A stretch of 64,000 nucleotides of DNA from Aporrectodea caliginosa. Taxonomy: Eukaryota; Annelida; Clitellata; Crassiclitellata; Lumbricidae. The stretch is taken from the NCBI GenBank assembly GCA_020284085.1, contig JACEVL010000674.1:72501-136500 (forward strand), written 5' to 3'. The position numbers and the translations under genes are program-made. Shown here piece by piece: positions 44,207 through 56,173 of this stretch. The notes under the pieces are model-generated. The model did no database searches and had not been told where the DNA came from. It worked only from the letters and a program-made list of their open reading frames with translations. Position 1 is the stretch's first letter, and the number at the start of each line of letters is the position of its first letter.

Positions 44207-45420
44207 ATGGCCAGTCCTGATTTCTTCTCTAGTTAATAGAAATACTAAACTTCTGGGTGTGCCAAAGTTGGCTTATGTGTCAAGACAGGCAGCAGCAGTA
44301 GCAGTTCTAGACCATATGAAGTCGTGGCAGTGCGATACATTTATTATCGGCATGTGTTTTGACACAAAGGCCTCAAATACCGGCAAAGTTAATGGAGCCT
44401 GCACCCTTCTAGAGACAGCCACCGGTCGTAATCTGCTGCAGATGGCTTGTCAACATCACATGTTTGAAGTCCTGTTGTCTTATATATATTCGTAGTGTGC
44501 CTTGGTAAAGTTTGTCCATCAACTGGGAAGGCATTCTTCTCTTCAAGCGATTTAAAGATAAATGGTCCGACCTGGCTCACCTTCAACCAAAGCTTCATTA
44601 ATGTCTGTCTGTGTCTGACAAACTGAAGGAGGTTCATTACTGAACAGCTTCAACGTACAATCCTCAAGATGATTAGAGAGAATTCTTCAACTCGCGGCAT
44701 CCGTGTTTGGATTGAGCAGTTCGAAAGCGGTTCGCAAGCCTGGTGCCCCTCTAGAGCGCGTTGGATGGCGAATGCATTATATAACTCAATGAAGATTTAG
44801 TTGTTTTAATGGAACCGAATCGGTTATCCAATTGACGGCCCGTGAATTACAGGGCATCCACGATTTAACATTATGTTTTAGTCAACATCTGCATCCAATC
44901 GTGGTTTTCGTGTCACTGCTGATTTACCCATCAATGACATTCAACTAACAAAAAGGCTGCAATATTACGATGCTGCTGCTCGAAGAAGACCACTGAAGAT
45001 GATGTGTCATTCTTGGTACCTAAGCCAAGAGCTGAAACCCTCTCTCTGTTCTCTATCTCTCTTCTGAAGATAAAGCACAGCTTATGTTATTTGACAATGA
45101 AAGTGAATTTATTGCACATTGTTCAATCTCTTTCCCGTACGAAAGGATTATATATTTCTCAAGCTTCTTCCGAACTACCGCCAACTCATCGTGGCTTGTA
45201 CCCTCGATATTCCATGAAGAGTGACCCAAAAGCCAATTGTATAAGATCGCATGTCAGCTTGTTAATAACTTTACCTGTGTAAATGACAATGCTGAGCTTG
45301 GAGTTGCTCTTACACAGAATTTCAATTCAACAAGAACGAAGAACAGAAACAGTTTCTTCTGCAAGTTGTTGAAAAACACAGGCATGACTTTTCTAAGTGC
45401 AATCGTGACAATCTTGTAGA
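44207..45420 (+). pseudogene. older DDE-type transposase, 3' part
   Basis: It continues the frame interrupted at 42141: NRNTKLLGVPKL (44240), FIIGMCFDTKASNTG (44340; the D is a likely catalytic residue in this family), GACTLLETATGRNLLQMACQHH (44395-44460). After frame changes: LKINGPTWLTFNQSF (44560), RARWMANALYNSMKI (44760), VTADLPINDIQL (44920), PLKMMCHSWYLSQEL (45000), CVNDNAELGVALTQNFN (45285-45330). The block order matches that of the other two copies, so this is a full-length but decayed transposase. Confidence 0.7.
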
Positions 45421-46081
45421 CATGTAGATTATTGTTAAATGTAGAACTGAACAATATGCAGCTGAAGGTATAAACAGTGATTAAGAATAAGCAGATGCAG
45501 GTATGGGGTAGCTGAAACCATGGCTGGTTGCATAATCAAGAATTTGTAATAATGATTCCTCCTAACGATTAATGGCAATAACTGATATTGAGAAAGTTCA
45601 AAAATCTTGAGTTGCTGTACAATTTTTTCATTATTTATTCGTAAAACCATACCTATGTACTCAATAAAGTCAGATACTTGTAGTTTCCACTATTTAGGAG
45701 CTTTCCATTGGTATTAAACATGTTATCATGGGATCCAAGGTCGTTGTCTAAAAGCATTAATAAATTGGGCTCGTCCGACGCAAATTATGCCAACATGGTG
45801 AAATGTGAGTGTCTTGCGGGACCCCTAAATATTTTTAAAATTTTATAAAATTTTCCAGGTGTCATTATGGGACCATAAAGAAACGTTTTAGAGGGAGTGC
45901 ATAAAATATTTCGACAAAAAATATTTCTGGGACACCCTAATGTACATTTATACTATATAAACATGTGTAGGGATGATTGTGTGTATCTTTTATACATAGA
46001 TCAGTTTCAAAACACACATAATCTTATATTTGTTTATCCAAAAAGTAAAAAATGTACGCAATAATATAAAATATCACTAAT
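45421..46081. other. intergenic, nothing recognised
   Basis: AT-rich, no gene. A GGGACCCC/GGGACACCC-containing stretch at 45815-45945 may be a small mobile-element remnant. Confidence 0.4.
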
Positions 46082-46158
46082 NNNNNNNNNNNNNNNNNNN
46101 NNNNNNNNNNNNNNNNNNNNNNNNNNNNNNNNNNNNNNNNNNNNNNNNNNNNNNNNNN
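46082..46158. other. assembly gap (77 N)
   Basis: A run of undetermined bases. The 66-codon minus-strand frame across it is meaningless. Confidence 1.
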
Positions 46159-47879
46159 CTTCACTGTAGTTACATTTATTAAACTTCACTCTAATTACTG
46201 CTAACATAAAGGAATTACTGTTGAAAACATGCACTTCTAAGAAACTAATGAATATTGAAGTGAAACGTCATTGCGTGGGTAAATCATAGAGAATGAGAAA
46301 CAACGTTCAGGGACCAGTAAACGGGCTTTTAACACTTTAAACGCGACCAGTCAGTAGGGACTACGCTGAAAGCGACACAAGACACAAACAAAAGCGAGCT
46401 CATTGTAAAGTCGTCAAATGTCACAATATGGAACTGCAATGGATCCAGTTTTAGTAACGCATCACCACGGAGGACAGAGATATCCATTTAGAAATTTCTG
46501 CTTCTTCTGTGCCCTCTAAACAACCAATCTGTACTAAAGTACACAGTAAGATTTCTTAAATATCTAATAATTTAAGAATACAACTAGTACTAAGTAATAT
46601 ATTGCATATACAGCTTACAGTGTCCATGCACAGGTGAAATATTGTAAATTTAGATAGCACATGGATATATGCTTACTGTACTATGCCATAACGCTACAGA
46701 GTGATTCTTGTCAAGCCACATATGAAAATTCTATTCCTCCATTCTCAGTTTCTTTGGCGAGAAGGCGGGCCATTCATGCATTCATCTGCAGCAGTTTTGG
46801 CAAAAGCAGAGTAGGTTAAACAGAATCTTTGAATTCACATAATAGGCACATTAATAACATCCTCATGAAAAATTGCTCCTACACCTAGGCCTACTATACT
46901 TGTCAAACATTTATATCTTGTACTTATATGACTTTTGTAAGTGATTTAAATATTGCCATATTGAGCACTTCAGCTACATAATGTAGATTATATACACATT
47001 ATAATAGAATTAATTCTCTGTTATTCTTATATGAAGGCATACAATTGAAAACATTCAATAAAAGTACAATACAGTACCGTATTTAAATAAGAATATCACA
47101 AAGATCAGACCTCAAGGCAACCAGGAAATGTAGCAACGGAATTTCTGTTTTAACCTCATGGCGCAAGACAGAGGGTTCTCTCCACCTCATCTTGCAAACA
47201 GAAGTCTGCAGTCATTGTCCTTGGTGTGCAAGGGATGCTCATAGCGAACACGTTTTCGTATCATTGTAACCGGGATTGATTTAATTAATTACTTAGTAAC
47301 TTCTACGTTCTACCCCACTGTTATCTAATGCTCAAGGCATCCAACCAATGGCACATGTCTTCTTCAAAAATGATAAAGACTGACGTAAAAGGAACGGATC
47401 GTGAATAATGTGAATGACTTCAGTTCACTGTTCTGTCAACCTGATACCAATTTCAGACAGAATCTCTCTAGAGCAGGAAAGCAAAGCAGCAACTTGCGTT
47501 TACCACAGACCGTAACGCGAAAATGCTTGACTAGAAAACATAATTATTTACATTCGAATGCTTACTCGAAGACAACAGCAGAACGTTTCACATCAGTAAA
47601 ACCCTGCTTCTTGCACCTTCCATTCCAGTAAAACTGCAGAACCAGTCAGATGGTAATCAGTCGTTTCATGATACCCAATACTGTCTTGCTTGAATGCCTT
47701 CAACCTCGACTCGACAGAAAGCTTACCTGTAACATACAACACAAACAAGTGCAATATGCTTATACATGTGTATTTGTGTCCGTTTACACGTATGATGTAT
47801 GAGCGATATTGCACGTATGTCTGTAGATATTGATACAGACTCTTCATATGTGACCTTTCAAGCACCTATCAGTAGTATT
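46159..47879. other. intergenic, nothing recognised
   Basis: No recognisable exon of the upstream gene or other family. Frames at 47401-47631 (+) and 47865-47593 (-) overlap and show no motif. Confidence 0.45.
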
Positions 47880-50800
47880 AAGGGTGGATTTTAGGCCCCA
47901 GATAAAGCTTTCACATACTTATACGATCAGTATTTAATTTGGAGGCTGAAATAACAACATTACTATTAATGCATTTCTACAGTGTATTTTTTGGCTTGAA
48001 AATAGTGTTTCAGTTGAAGGTTGAGCACTTAGACAATGCTGATTGAAAAAGCTGGGTGATTGTGGTTTTGGTTAGCACTAAGGGTGCTCTTTAGGCCCTA
48101 GAAAGGGCTTTCACATACCTAGACCAGAAGTATTTAATTGAAAGAGTCAAGTAACACTATATCTTCCAATGCATTTCTACAGTGTATTTGGCTTGAAAAA
48201 TAGTGTTTCAGTTGAAGGTTGAGCACTTAGACAATGCTGATTGAAAAAGCTGGGTGATTGTGGTTTTGGTTAGCACTAAGGGTGCTCTTTAGGCCCTAGA
48301 AAGGACTTTCACATACCTAAACAATTAGTATTTAATTGAAAGAGTCAAGTAACACTATATCTTCCAATGCATTTCTACAGTGTATTTGGCTTGAAAATAG
48401 TGTTTCAGTTGAAGGTTGAGCACTTAGACACTGTTGATTGAAAAAGCTGGTTGATGATGGTTTTGGTTAGCACTAAGGGTGCTCTTTAGGCCCTAGAAAG
48501 GACTTTCACATACCTAAACAATTAGTATTTAATTGAAAGAGTCAAGTAACACTATATCTTCCAATGCATTTCTACAGTGTATTTGGCTTGAAAATAGTGT
48601 TTCAGTTGAAGGGTGAGCACTTAGACACTGTTGATTGAAAAAGCTGGTTGATGATGGTTTTGGTTAGCACTAAAGGGTGCTCTTTAGGCCCTAGAAAGGG
48701 CTTTCACATACCTAGACCAGAAGTATTTAATTGAAAGAGTCAAGTAACACTATATCTTCCAATGCATTTCTACAGTGTATTTGGCTTGAAAATAGTGTTT
48801 CAGTTGAAGGTTGAGCACTTAGACAATGCTGATTGAAAAAGCTGGGTGATTGTGGTTTTGGTTAGCACTAAGGGTGCTCTTTAGGCCCTAGAAAGGACTT
48901 TCACATATGTAGACTATAGGTATTTAATTGAAAGAGTTAAGTAACACTCTATCTTCCAATGTATTTCTACAGTGTATTTTGGAATGACAATAGTGTTTCA
49001 GTTGAAGGGTGAGTACTTAGACAAGAGCAATTGAAATAGGTGGGTTATTGTGGTTTTGGTTAGCACAGAGGTTTCGCTTTAGACCCTAGAAATGGCTTTC
49101 ACATATCTAGACTATGAGTATTTAATTGAATGGCTCAAGTAACTGCCTATCTTGCTATGCTTTTCTACAGTGTATATTGGCTTGACTATACTGTTTTAGT
49201 TGTAGGGTGAGTACTTAGACAACAGCAATGGAAATAGGTGGGTTATTGTGGTTTTGGTTAGCACAGAGGTTTCTCTTTAGACCCTAAAAAGGGCTTTCAC
49301 ATAATTATGTAGACTATAAGTATTTAATTGAACGAGTTAAGTAACACTCTATCTTCCAATGCATTCGTACAATGGATTTTGCATTGGCAATAGTGTAGGG
49401 ATGAGCCAATGGTGATTGAAACAAACGGGTGATTGGCGTTTGAGATAGCACTGAGGGTTCTCTTTAGGTCCTAGAAAGGGTTTTCACATACTTAGAGGAT
49501 AAGTATTTTATTTCAACAGTCAGATAAAAGTATATCTTGCAATACATTTGTACAATGGATTTTGCAATTGCAATAATGGTATTCTTGAAGGGCTACCACT
49601 TAGACAATGGTGATTGAAACAGACGGGTGATTGGCATTTTGGATAGCACTAAGGGTGCTCTTTAGTTCCTAGATACGGCTTTCACATACTTAGGGTCTAA
49701 GTATTTTATTGCAAGGTCATGTAACAGTATCTCTTGCAATGCATTTGTACAATGCATTTCAATTGGCACAAATAGCGGTATACTTGAAGGGCTACCACTT
49801 AGACAGTGCTGATTGAAATGGATGGGTGATTGGCGCTTTGGATAGCACTAAAGGTGCTCTTTAGTGCCTAGATATGGCTTTCACATACTTAGGGTCTAAG
49901 TATTTTATTTCAAAGGTCAAGTAACAGTATATATTGCAATGTATTTGTACAATGGAAATAGTGGTATACTTGAAGGGCTACCACTTAGACAGTGTTGATT
50001 GAAATGGATGGGTGATTGGCGATTTGGATAGCACTAAGGGTGCTCTTTAGTCCCTAGATACGGCTTTCACGTACTTAGGGTCTAAGTATTTTATTTCAAG
50101 GGTCAAGTACAGTATATATTGCAATGCATTTGTACAATGGTTCTTGCATTGGAAATAGTGGTATTCTTGAAGGGCTACCACTTAGACAGTGGTGATTGAA
50201 AGGGATGGGTGATTGGCACTTTGGATAGCACTAAGGGTGCTCTTTAGTGCCTAGATACGGCTTTCACATACTTAGGGTCTAAGTATTTTATTTCAACGAT
50301 CAAGTAACAGTATATCTTGCAATGCATTTTCACAATGGATTTTGCATTGACAATAATGGTAAATTTTAAGGGCTACCAATTAGACAATGGTGATTGAAAC
50401 AGACGGGTGATTGGCGTTTTGGATAGCACTGAGGGTTCTCTTTAGGCCCTACAAAGGGGTTTCACATACTTAGGGTCTAAGTATTTTATTTCAAGGGTCA
50501 AGTAACAGTATATCTTGCAATGCATTTGTAGAATGGATTTTGCGTTGACAGTAATGGTAAGTACCAAAGGCTACCACTTCGAGAATGGTGATTTAAACAG
50601 ATGATTGTTTGGAGTTTTGATTAGCATTGGGGTTCTCCTTTGGCCCTAGAATGGGTGTTTGCTTACTTAGACGATAAGTATTTATTTCAATGGTCAAATA
50701 ATAGCATTTCTTGCAATGTATTTGTTCCAATGGATTTTGGCTTGACACTAATGGGTAAGTTTGAAGGATTACCACTGTGAGGATAATGATTGAAGGTGAT

Positions 50801-50900
50801 GGATGATTGCCGTTTTGGTTAGTCTCAAAGTTGCTCTTTACACCCTGGAAAGATCGTATAAGTATTTTATTTCAAGGGTCAAATAGGGACATTTCTTGCT
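47880..50900. repeat. satellite array, ~197-bp period, about 16 units
   Basis: The landmark TAGGCCCTAGAAAGG (and variants) recurs at 47891, 48092, 48290, 48487, 48685, 48882, 49080, 49278, 49465, 49663, 49862, 50047, 50245, 50443, 50640 and 50838, a period of 185-201 bp. Units before 49000 are nearly identical. Units at 49660-50500 form a second subfamily (CTTAGGGTCTAAGTATTTTATTTC). The ends are most diverged. No coding content. Confidence 0.95.
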
Positions 50901-51293
50901 ATGCAAATTGTCCAATTGCATTTAGGCTTCACAATAATGGTTAGTGTGAAGCGTGAAGACTGGGAAAAGAGTTTTTGCAGGAAATGAGTGATTAGGAAGT
51001 ATATGTAAGGATTAGAATTATGGTAGGAGTACCCTGGTAAAAATTCCACATTCAGGACTTTTACATAATGCAGAAGAAAAGTAAGTAAGTAAGTGTATTC
51101 GTTATTACACCACTTGCAAACGCACAAGTATGTCCGTTTCAATGCAGACTGATAGCATAAAACACCTGCAAATCAATCGTGTGGGAAGTGTTAGTGCCTC
51201 ATAAACGGTAATTAGTGAAGCGTATGAGTGCGCGACCTGTTCGTATCTCATAGGCTTAACACGTCAACTTAACGCAACATTCAGCATTATTTT
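50901..51293. other. flank of satellite, LINE-tail-like stretch
   Basis: A short (AAGT)n run at 51077-51092 with a preceding non-coding stretch resembles, on the minus strand, LINE 3' tails in this window. No gene. Confidence 0.3.
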
Positions 51294-51357
51294 AAGTTGA
51301 GGTGTAGCTATTAATAGCTGCGGTCAAGTTGAGGTGTAGCTATTAATAGCCGCGGTC
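51294..51357. repeat. 32-bp tandem duplication
   Basis: Two units (51294-51325 and 51326-51357) containing GAGGTGTAGCTATTAATAGC differ at one position (CTGCGG/CCGCGG). Confidence 0.9.
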
Positions 51358-52520
51358 AATATAGATTCCTTGAGCCGCGGGTAATGTAGGCCTACCATAG
51401 CCGCTTGACTTCCGGTTGTCGTCGAATGGTCGCTTAACGACTCAATTCGTTTTTATTTTCTCTTCTAAATTAAGTTTTATTCGGTTGTTTTTGTTTCTTT
51501 TAGCACAGATATATTCCGGAATATGACAAATATAAGCGTAAACGCTTAAATTAATCTGGGAATACGTTATAAGTCAGAAAATAATTTAGGACGCTAAAAT
51601 ACACGTTTACCCAAACTTTCATATTGATTTCTTGTTGGTAAATTCAATGCAGACTGGTTTCCTGCTATCGAAGATGCCAATTCAAAAACAGATAGTTTTC
51701 AATTTATTCCCCAGATGGCAGAAACCCATTCGTAACGGTGTTGTAACCAATATTTGAAGACAGACGGTTTTATTTATTTTTAATTATTTAGTTTGTTAAT
51801 TAGTTAATAAAAACCATATAGAGCAATGGATATATGTAAGTTAATGATCTAAGGAATTATAAAACATCAGTTAAGCGTTTCAGCTGTTACCCTATCGTAA
51901 CGTTGAATTGACTCACCATTAGAAAGGACAATGCAATTTCGGGTTAAAATTGGACTTTATAATTTTTTTTTATCATACTAATCATCTAAATAATTTAATA
52001 TAAATTATTTTTTTATAACTATACATGCCCTACAATGTATTTAAAAATTATAAATTATAATTTTATTCTTTGTGTAAGCCGTCCAAAGGAGAAGACGGAA
52101 ATTTATCTAATTTGCCTCCTGTTGTGAAATATACCCATATGTCTATTAAAGGTTTGGTACTGTACCTCAGTCGAACAGGTTGAAGGTTCCACGCACCCAA
52201 AAATTACATCGAGTCTAAATAATTGATAAGAATCTTCAGGGCTCGCCTTGACCACAGAGCTATGTGCATTTCTCTAAAAGGAACAGTTGAAAGAGATCCG
52301 TCCTATACATTAGATCTTTGACTTTTTTCTATTTCAAAGCAATGTAGGCTACATTTACAGGTATTAACTCTATCTGAGCAAACGTTTAAGTGCTTTGTGA
52401 CTATGCCTTATTCTTACTTCCGCGTGTTTTCCTCTAAGCGTTTCCCGTTTCCTTTGTGGGTTTGTATTTCAAAAACGAAAAGTCATAATTTTGTTTTATT
52501 TATTTTTCGACTTTATAGTG
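51358..52520. other. intergenic, nothing recognised
   Basis: AT-rich, no gene. The stretch around 52130-52180 (AAAGGTTTGGTACTGTACC) is an inverted copy of 59700-59750, so a dispersed repeat is present. Confidence 0.45.
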
Positions 52521-52606
52521 GTAATAACGACTTTTTAATTTTATTACCAGATGTCCCGAACGCCCCAGTTCGGGCCATTTGGTAACAAAATTAAAGTCGC
52601 TATTAC
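52521..52606. repeat. long inverted repeat (fold-back)
   Basis: Arms of about 40 bp (52521-52561 and 52568-52606) centred on CCCGAAC-GCCCCA-GTTCGGG, with a few substitutions and a 2-bp length difference. It would form a strong stem with a 6-nt loop. Probably a fold-back MITE core. Confidence 0.85.
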
Positions 52607-52709
52607 GAGTGTTCGTTTTTACGACTTTTTGGTTCTAAAAATATACGCCGAATTTTTTTCGGAATTCAAGTCTTATACTATTATTCTCAAAGTTTTTCCT
52701 TTCACATGT

Positions 52710-52770
52710 TTGTTTTCATGTTTGTTTGTTTGTTTGTTTGTTTGTATGTATGTATGTTTGTTTGTTTGTC
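52710..52770. repeat. (TGTT)n/(TATG)n microsatellite
   Basis: TTTG and TATG tetranucleotides; the FVCLFVCMYVC frames across it are repeat-driven. Confidence 0.95.
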
Positions 52771-52929
52771 CATCACACTAAAGGCTCCGAAAGGGAGCAT
52801 AGTAGCGATGTGAATTTTTTCAAAACATTCTTACATAAATATGTAGGTAAACGCGACTATTTTCAGCTCCCAATTTACCTTAAATGTATGCCCTACGCAT
52901 TCTCGTTGCGCATGGCCTCACGCTCCACA

Positions 52930-53367
52930 GTTTTATGATGCAGTACGTGCAACAACAGTGGCTCGATCGTTTACTCTATACTGCCCGGCATGGTGGGGTT
53001 TTGCGGGACAACAGGATAGATGCCGACTCCAGTCAGTAATAAGCAAGCTAATCCGCCCCCGGTACCTTCCTGACGAATACCCAACATTTGATCGACTTTG
53101 TCTCGAAGCAGACACCCGTCTTTTATCTGCGGTCCTGATTAACCAGGACCACTTACTGCATTGTTTGCTTCCATCAAAAAGTCCCAGCAATATACCCTGC
53201 GACCGCGATCGCACGACCATTGTGTACCTCATGCAGAGAATTTACAGCGAAAGACGTTTATTGGTAGAATGTTGTACTCGTATTATAATTGACAGTTGAT
53301 TGTTGTTAAGATGTATACCAGAGTGCGGATATGCAATTGGTTTTATAAAGAATATACTTACTTACTT
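52930..53367 (+). pseudogene. LINE C-terminal fragment with TTAC tail
   Basis: A 113-codon frame (52958-53299) reads YCPAWWGFAGQQDRCRLQSV, LCLEADTRLLSAVL, DHLLHCLLPSK and RRLLVECCTR. The order (AWWGF-x-x-x-x-DRxRL ... EAD-x-x-L ... HxLLPP) is that of the end of one widespread group of jockey/CR1-like LINE ORF2 proteins. It ends with AATATACTTACTTACTT, a LINE 3' tail. 5'-truncated, with the frame intact over this piece. Confidence 0.75.
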
Positions 53368-53626
53368 TGTGTGTTTAAGCCTGTTACAGTAGTGCACGAT
53401 TATCATAATAAAATTATGTATGTCAAGTGGTATTTACACGGCCCGCTATTTAGCAAATAGCGATCAAATGAGTCCCAGTTGCTTTATCGCCTCGTGGGCT
53501 CAGACTTATTTGCTCATTTGATAACGCATAGATATCCACAGATCCGGATTCAGTTGCTTTTCAAACATATTCTTGGTATATGAAGATTTATCATTCGTTT
53601 GTGCATCATCTCCCAATTTAGCCTAA
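53368..53626. other. intergenic, nothing recognised
   Basis: No feature seen before the hAT target duplication. Confidence 0.5.
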
Positions 53627-53634
53627 TCTGACTC

Positions 53635-55189
53635 CAGGGCCGTCTTAACAGCATTGTAGGCCCTGGGCAAAGCAATGCGCTGAGGCCCCTACTCACCCAC
53701 AGGCATAAAAATTGAAACGGTCAATCAAACCTATAGTTAGTTTCAACATTCACTTTGTAACGAAATGAATGTTTAGACATAAAGAAGCATATATACTGCA
53801 ACGCAAAGATTAGTCAATACAAACTCTTGAACAATATAACATTATAGGCCTAAGCCCTGAAAACACAAATATTTCAAAATAAAAATAATTAATTGGTACA
53901 CCTTACAACCAGTCTGACACAAATGCAGTACCATCAGATATGGTACTGCATGAATTACTTATTAATCAAAACAAACGTTTGCGAAATTTCTGTGCAGTGA
54001 ATTTATTTATAGGCTAATTGACTTGAAGTTCGTGGTCTTGAGGAAGTCATTTTCAACGCAACATTAGTGAAAGCCAGTGCAAATGCTGCTGCCCCATTGT
54101 GTTGCGAAGCTAATTCTTTATAAGTTTCAATCTGGAAAATGAACGTTCCTCTGTACAGTTGGTCACCATCATGCACATGAACACTCTGAGTGCAATTTCA
54201 ACATTGGAACACACTGACTTCAAGTTGTCCGAAATCATTTTTCTGTGCAGGGAGAATCTCACAATTTTCATCAAGAACCATGTAATGCTTGAGATGCGTG
54301 CATTCATTTAGAAGGTCACCATAGTTGAGGTCTTGGTGATACATATTAGCCAGATGTTCACACTATTTCTTTAGCTCATCAGAACCAATTGTTTTCAATT
54401 GACTGAAGAAGGAAAACAGATTTCCAATCCATGAATAATATTCTGCACGTTTTCTCAGGTCAGAGGTAAGAGAGTCCAGAACAGGGAGGACTGTTTCCGC
54501 CTTGAACTTTTCACTCTTGTGTAGAATTATCTCTCCTTCTGGTCCATCATATCTAGTCGACGTATACTTCGCTTTCGTTCCCGTTTCTTCACATCGCTAG
54601 AATCCAAATTTTGACACTTATTCCTGGCCTTCAATTCATATTCACTAAATTTGTCTCTAATTTCCTGAAGATAAGTTTTCAGAGACTCAAGAAGATTCAT
54701 GGCTACAAGAATCTTTCGACTGCAAGACCTTATCTTGTGGACTCTTTCAAGAATGTCATTCCAAAGAAATGTCAGAAATATCGTTTCCAGGTTCTCTGTT
54801 TTCTTGCTCAATCCTGCCTCTCGCCCTGTGTTCACTTCCTGGTCAGTGTCAGCTGGTACAGAATCCAGGGCATGTTTAATTTCTCTAATCCTCCATGCAG
54901 ACATGGACAGCATCGAAATGTGACGTGTCAGACAGAGGCTTGACCACAACATGATCTTTTCCTAAAGATGATGCCAGAACATTCCATCGATGTGTAGAAG
55001 CCGAGAAAAATGAATACAGACGCTGAATAAAGTCAAAGAATTTTACAATCTGTGGACAACACGCTGCGGCTTTTACTCTCACTAAGTAATTTTTCTGGTC
55101 TTATTTTCTGGTCTTTTAAATTTGGAGGCCCCTAGAATCGTGAGGCCCCTGGCGACTGCCCACCTCGCCCATGCCTTAAGACGGCCCTG
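53635..55189 (-). mobile_element. hAT transposon with transposase remains, 1.56 kb
   Basis: Perfect 14-bp termini CAGGGCCGTCTTAA (53635-53648 and 55176-55189) are flanked by the exact 8-bp repeat TCTGACTC (53627-53634 and 55190-55197). The minus strand carries pieces of a ZMYM1-like hAT transposase: FFSASTHRWNVLASSL (about 55000-54960), a 141-codon frame (54952-54527) and the C-terminal dimerisation box TNCTEERSFSRLKLIKN (about 54160-54110). The N-terminal DNA-binding and catalytic parts are missing, so the element is an internally deleted derivative. Confidence 0.88.
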
Positions 55190-55197
55190 TCTGACTC

Positions 55198-55798
55198 CAG
55201 ATCTCCGGTCTATAACAAAGAAAGCAGATTTTCGTATAGTTCAAACTTGATTAGCAAACATAGTGAGGCCGAAAATCTTAAACATTTGAATAATATTTAT
55301 ACAGATGTGCGCCAAAAGCAGAACAACAATTAGATTAGACTGTAGGGTAACGCAGTCATCAACATTAATTTTGAACGTTCTTTAGCTCGTTATTTCCATT
55401 CTACATCCCGACTTAAGACTTCGCACTAAAATCGTGTGTTTTTAGTTAAATGATCATATATATAGCCGAAATTAGTAAAGTTCCGCCACCAAGCTAAACA
55501 TACGTGTAAGTAGGAATTCGAGATGGTATTTAAGAGAATAAGAGAATAATATATCTAACCATTGAACCACACAATATATCAGGTCCTGAAACCCAGAAAT
55601 ATGTGTACTAATAATTAATAGCTAATCATAAGAGCATTGTTTCCTAAACAAGTGTTGCTCATTATCTAGCAGTCAGCATACTGCGATTAGGCCTACTGTA
55701 ATAACTGGAAAGACGGACAAAATACTAAAATATAATTTATATTATTATGAATTACTATACGAGTTGTCTTCTCACGACCTCATCGATGCCCGTAGGTC
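55198..55798. other. intergenic, nothing recognised
   Basis: AT-rich, no gene or repeat recognised. Confidence 0.5.
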
Positions 55799-56173
55799 AC
55801 TCGAAACCAAGTCATTCCAAACCAAGTCATTCCAAACCAAGTCACTCCAAACCAAGTCACTTCAAACCAAGTCACTCCAAACCAAGTCACTCCAAACCAA
55901 GTCACTTCAAACCAAGTCACTCCAAACCAAGTCACTCCAAACCAAGTCACTCCAAACGAAGTCACTCCAAACCAAGTCACTTCAAACCAAGTCACTCCAA
56001 ACCAAGTCACTCCAAACCAAGTCACTTCAAACCAAGTCACTCCAAACCAAGTCACTCCAAACCAAGTCACTTCAAACCAAGTCACTCCAAACCAAGTCAC
56101 TCCAAACCAAGTCACTTCAAACCAAGTCACTCCAAACCAAGTCACTCCAAACCAAGTCACTCCAAGCCAAGTC
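55799..56173. repeat. 15-bp minisatellite, 25 exact-length units
   Basis: Units ACTCCAAACCAAGTC repeat with no indel across 375 bp. Variants: ATTCC in units 2 and 3, ACTTC in units 5, 8, 13, 16, 19 and 22, one AACG, and a final AAGCC. Because 15 is divisible by 3, all frames without stops stay open (LQTKS, HSKPS and FGVTW repeats on the two strands); I see no evidence that they are translated. Confidence 0.97.

Noticed and set aside
47401..47631. Third exon of the TRIM-like gene
   Set aside because: The frame is not coiled-coil or any TRIM C-terminal domain, and no convincing acceptor keeps phase 1.
47880..50900. CRISPR-like regular repeats
   Set aside because: The whole 197-bp unit is conserved, with no constant short repeat separated by unique spacers, and the DNA is animal. 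It is a satellite.
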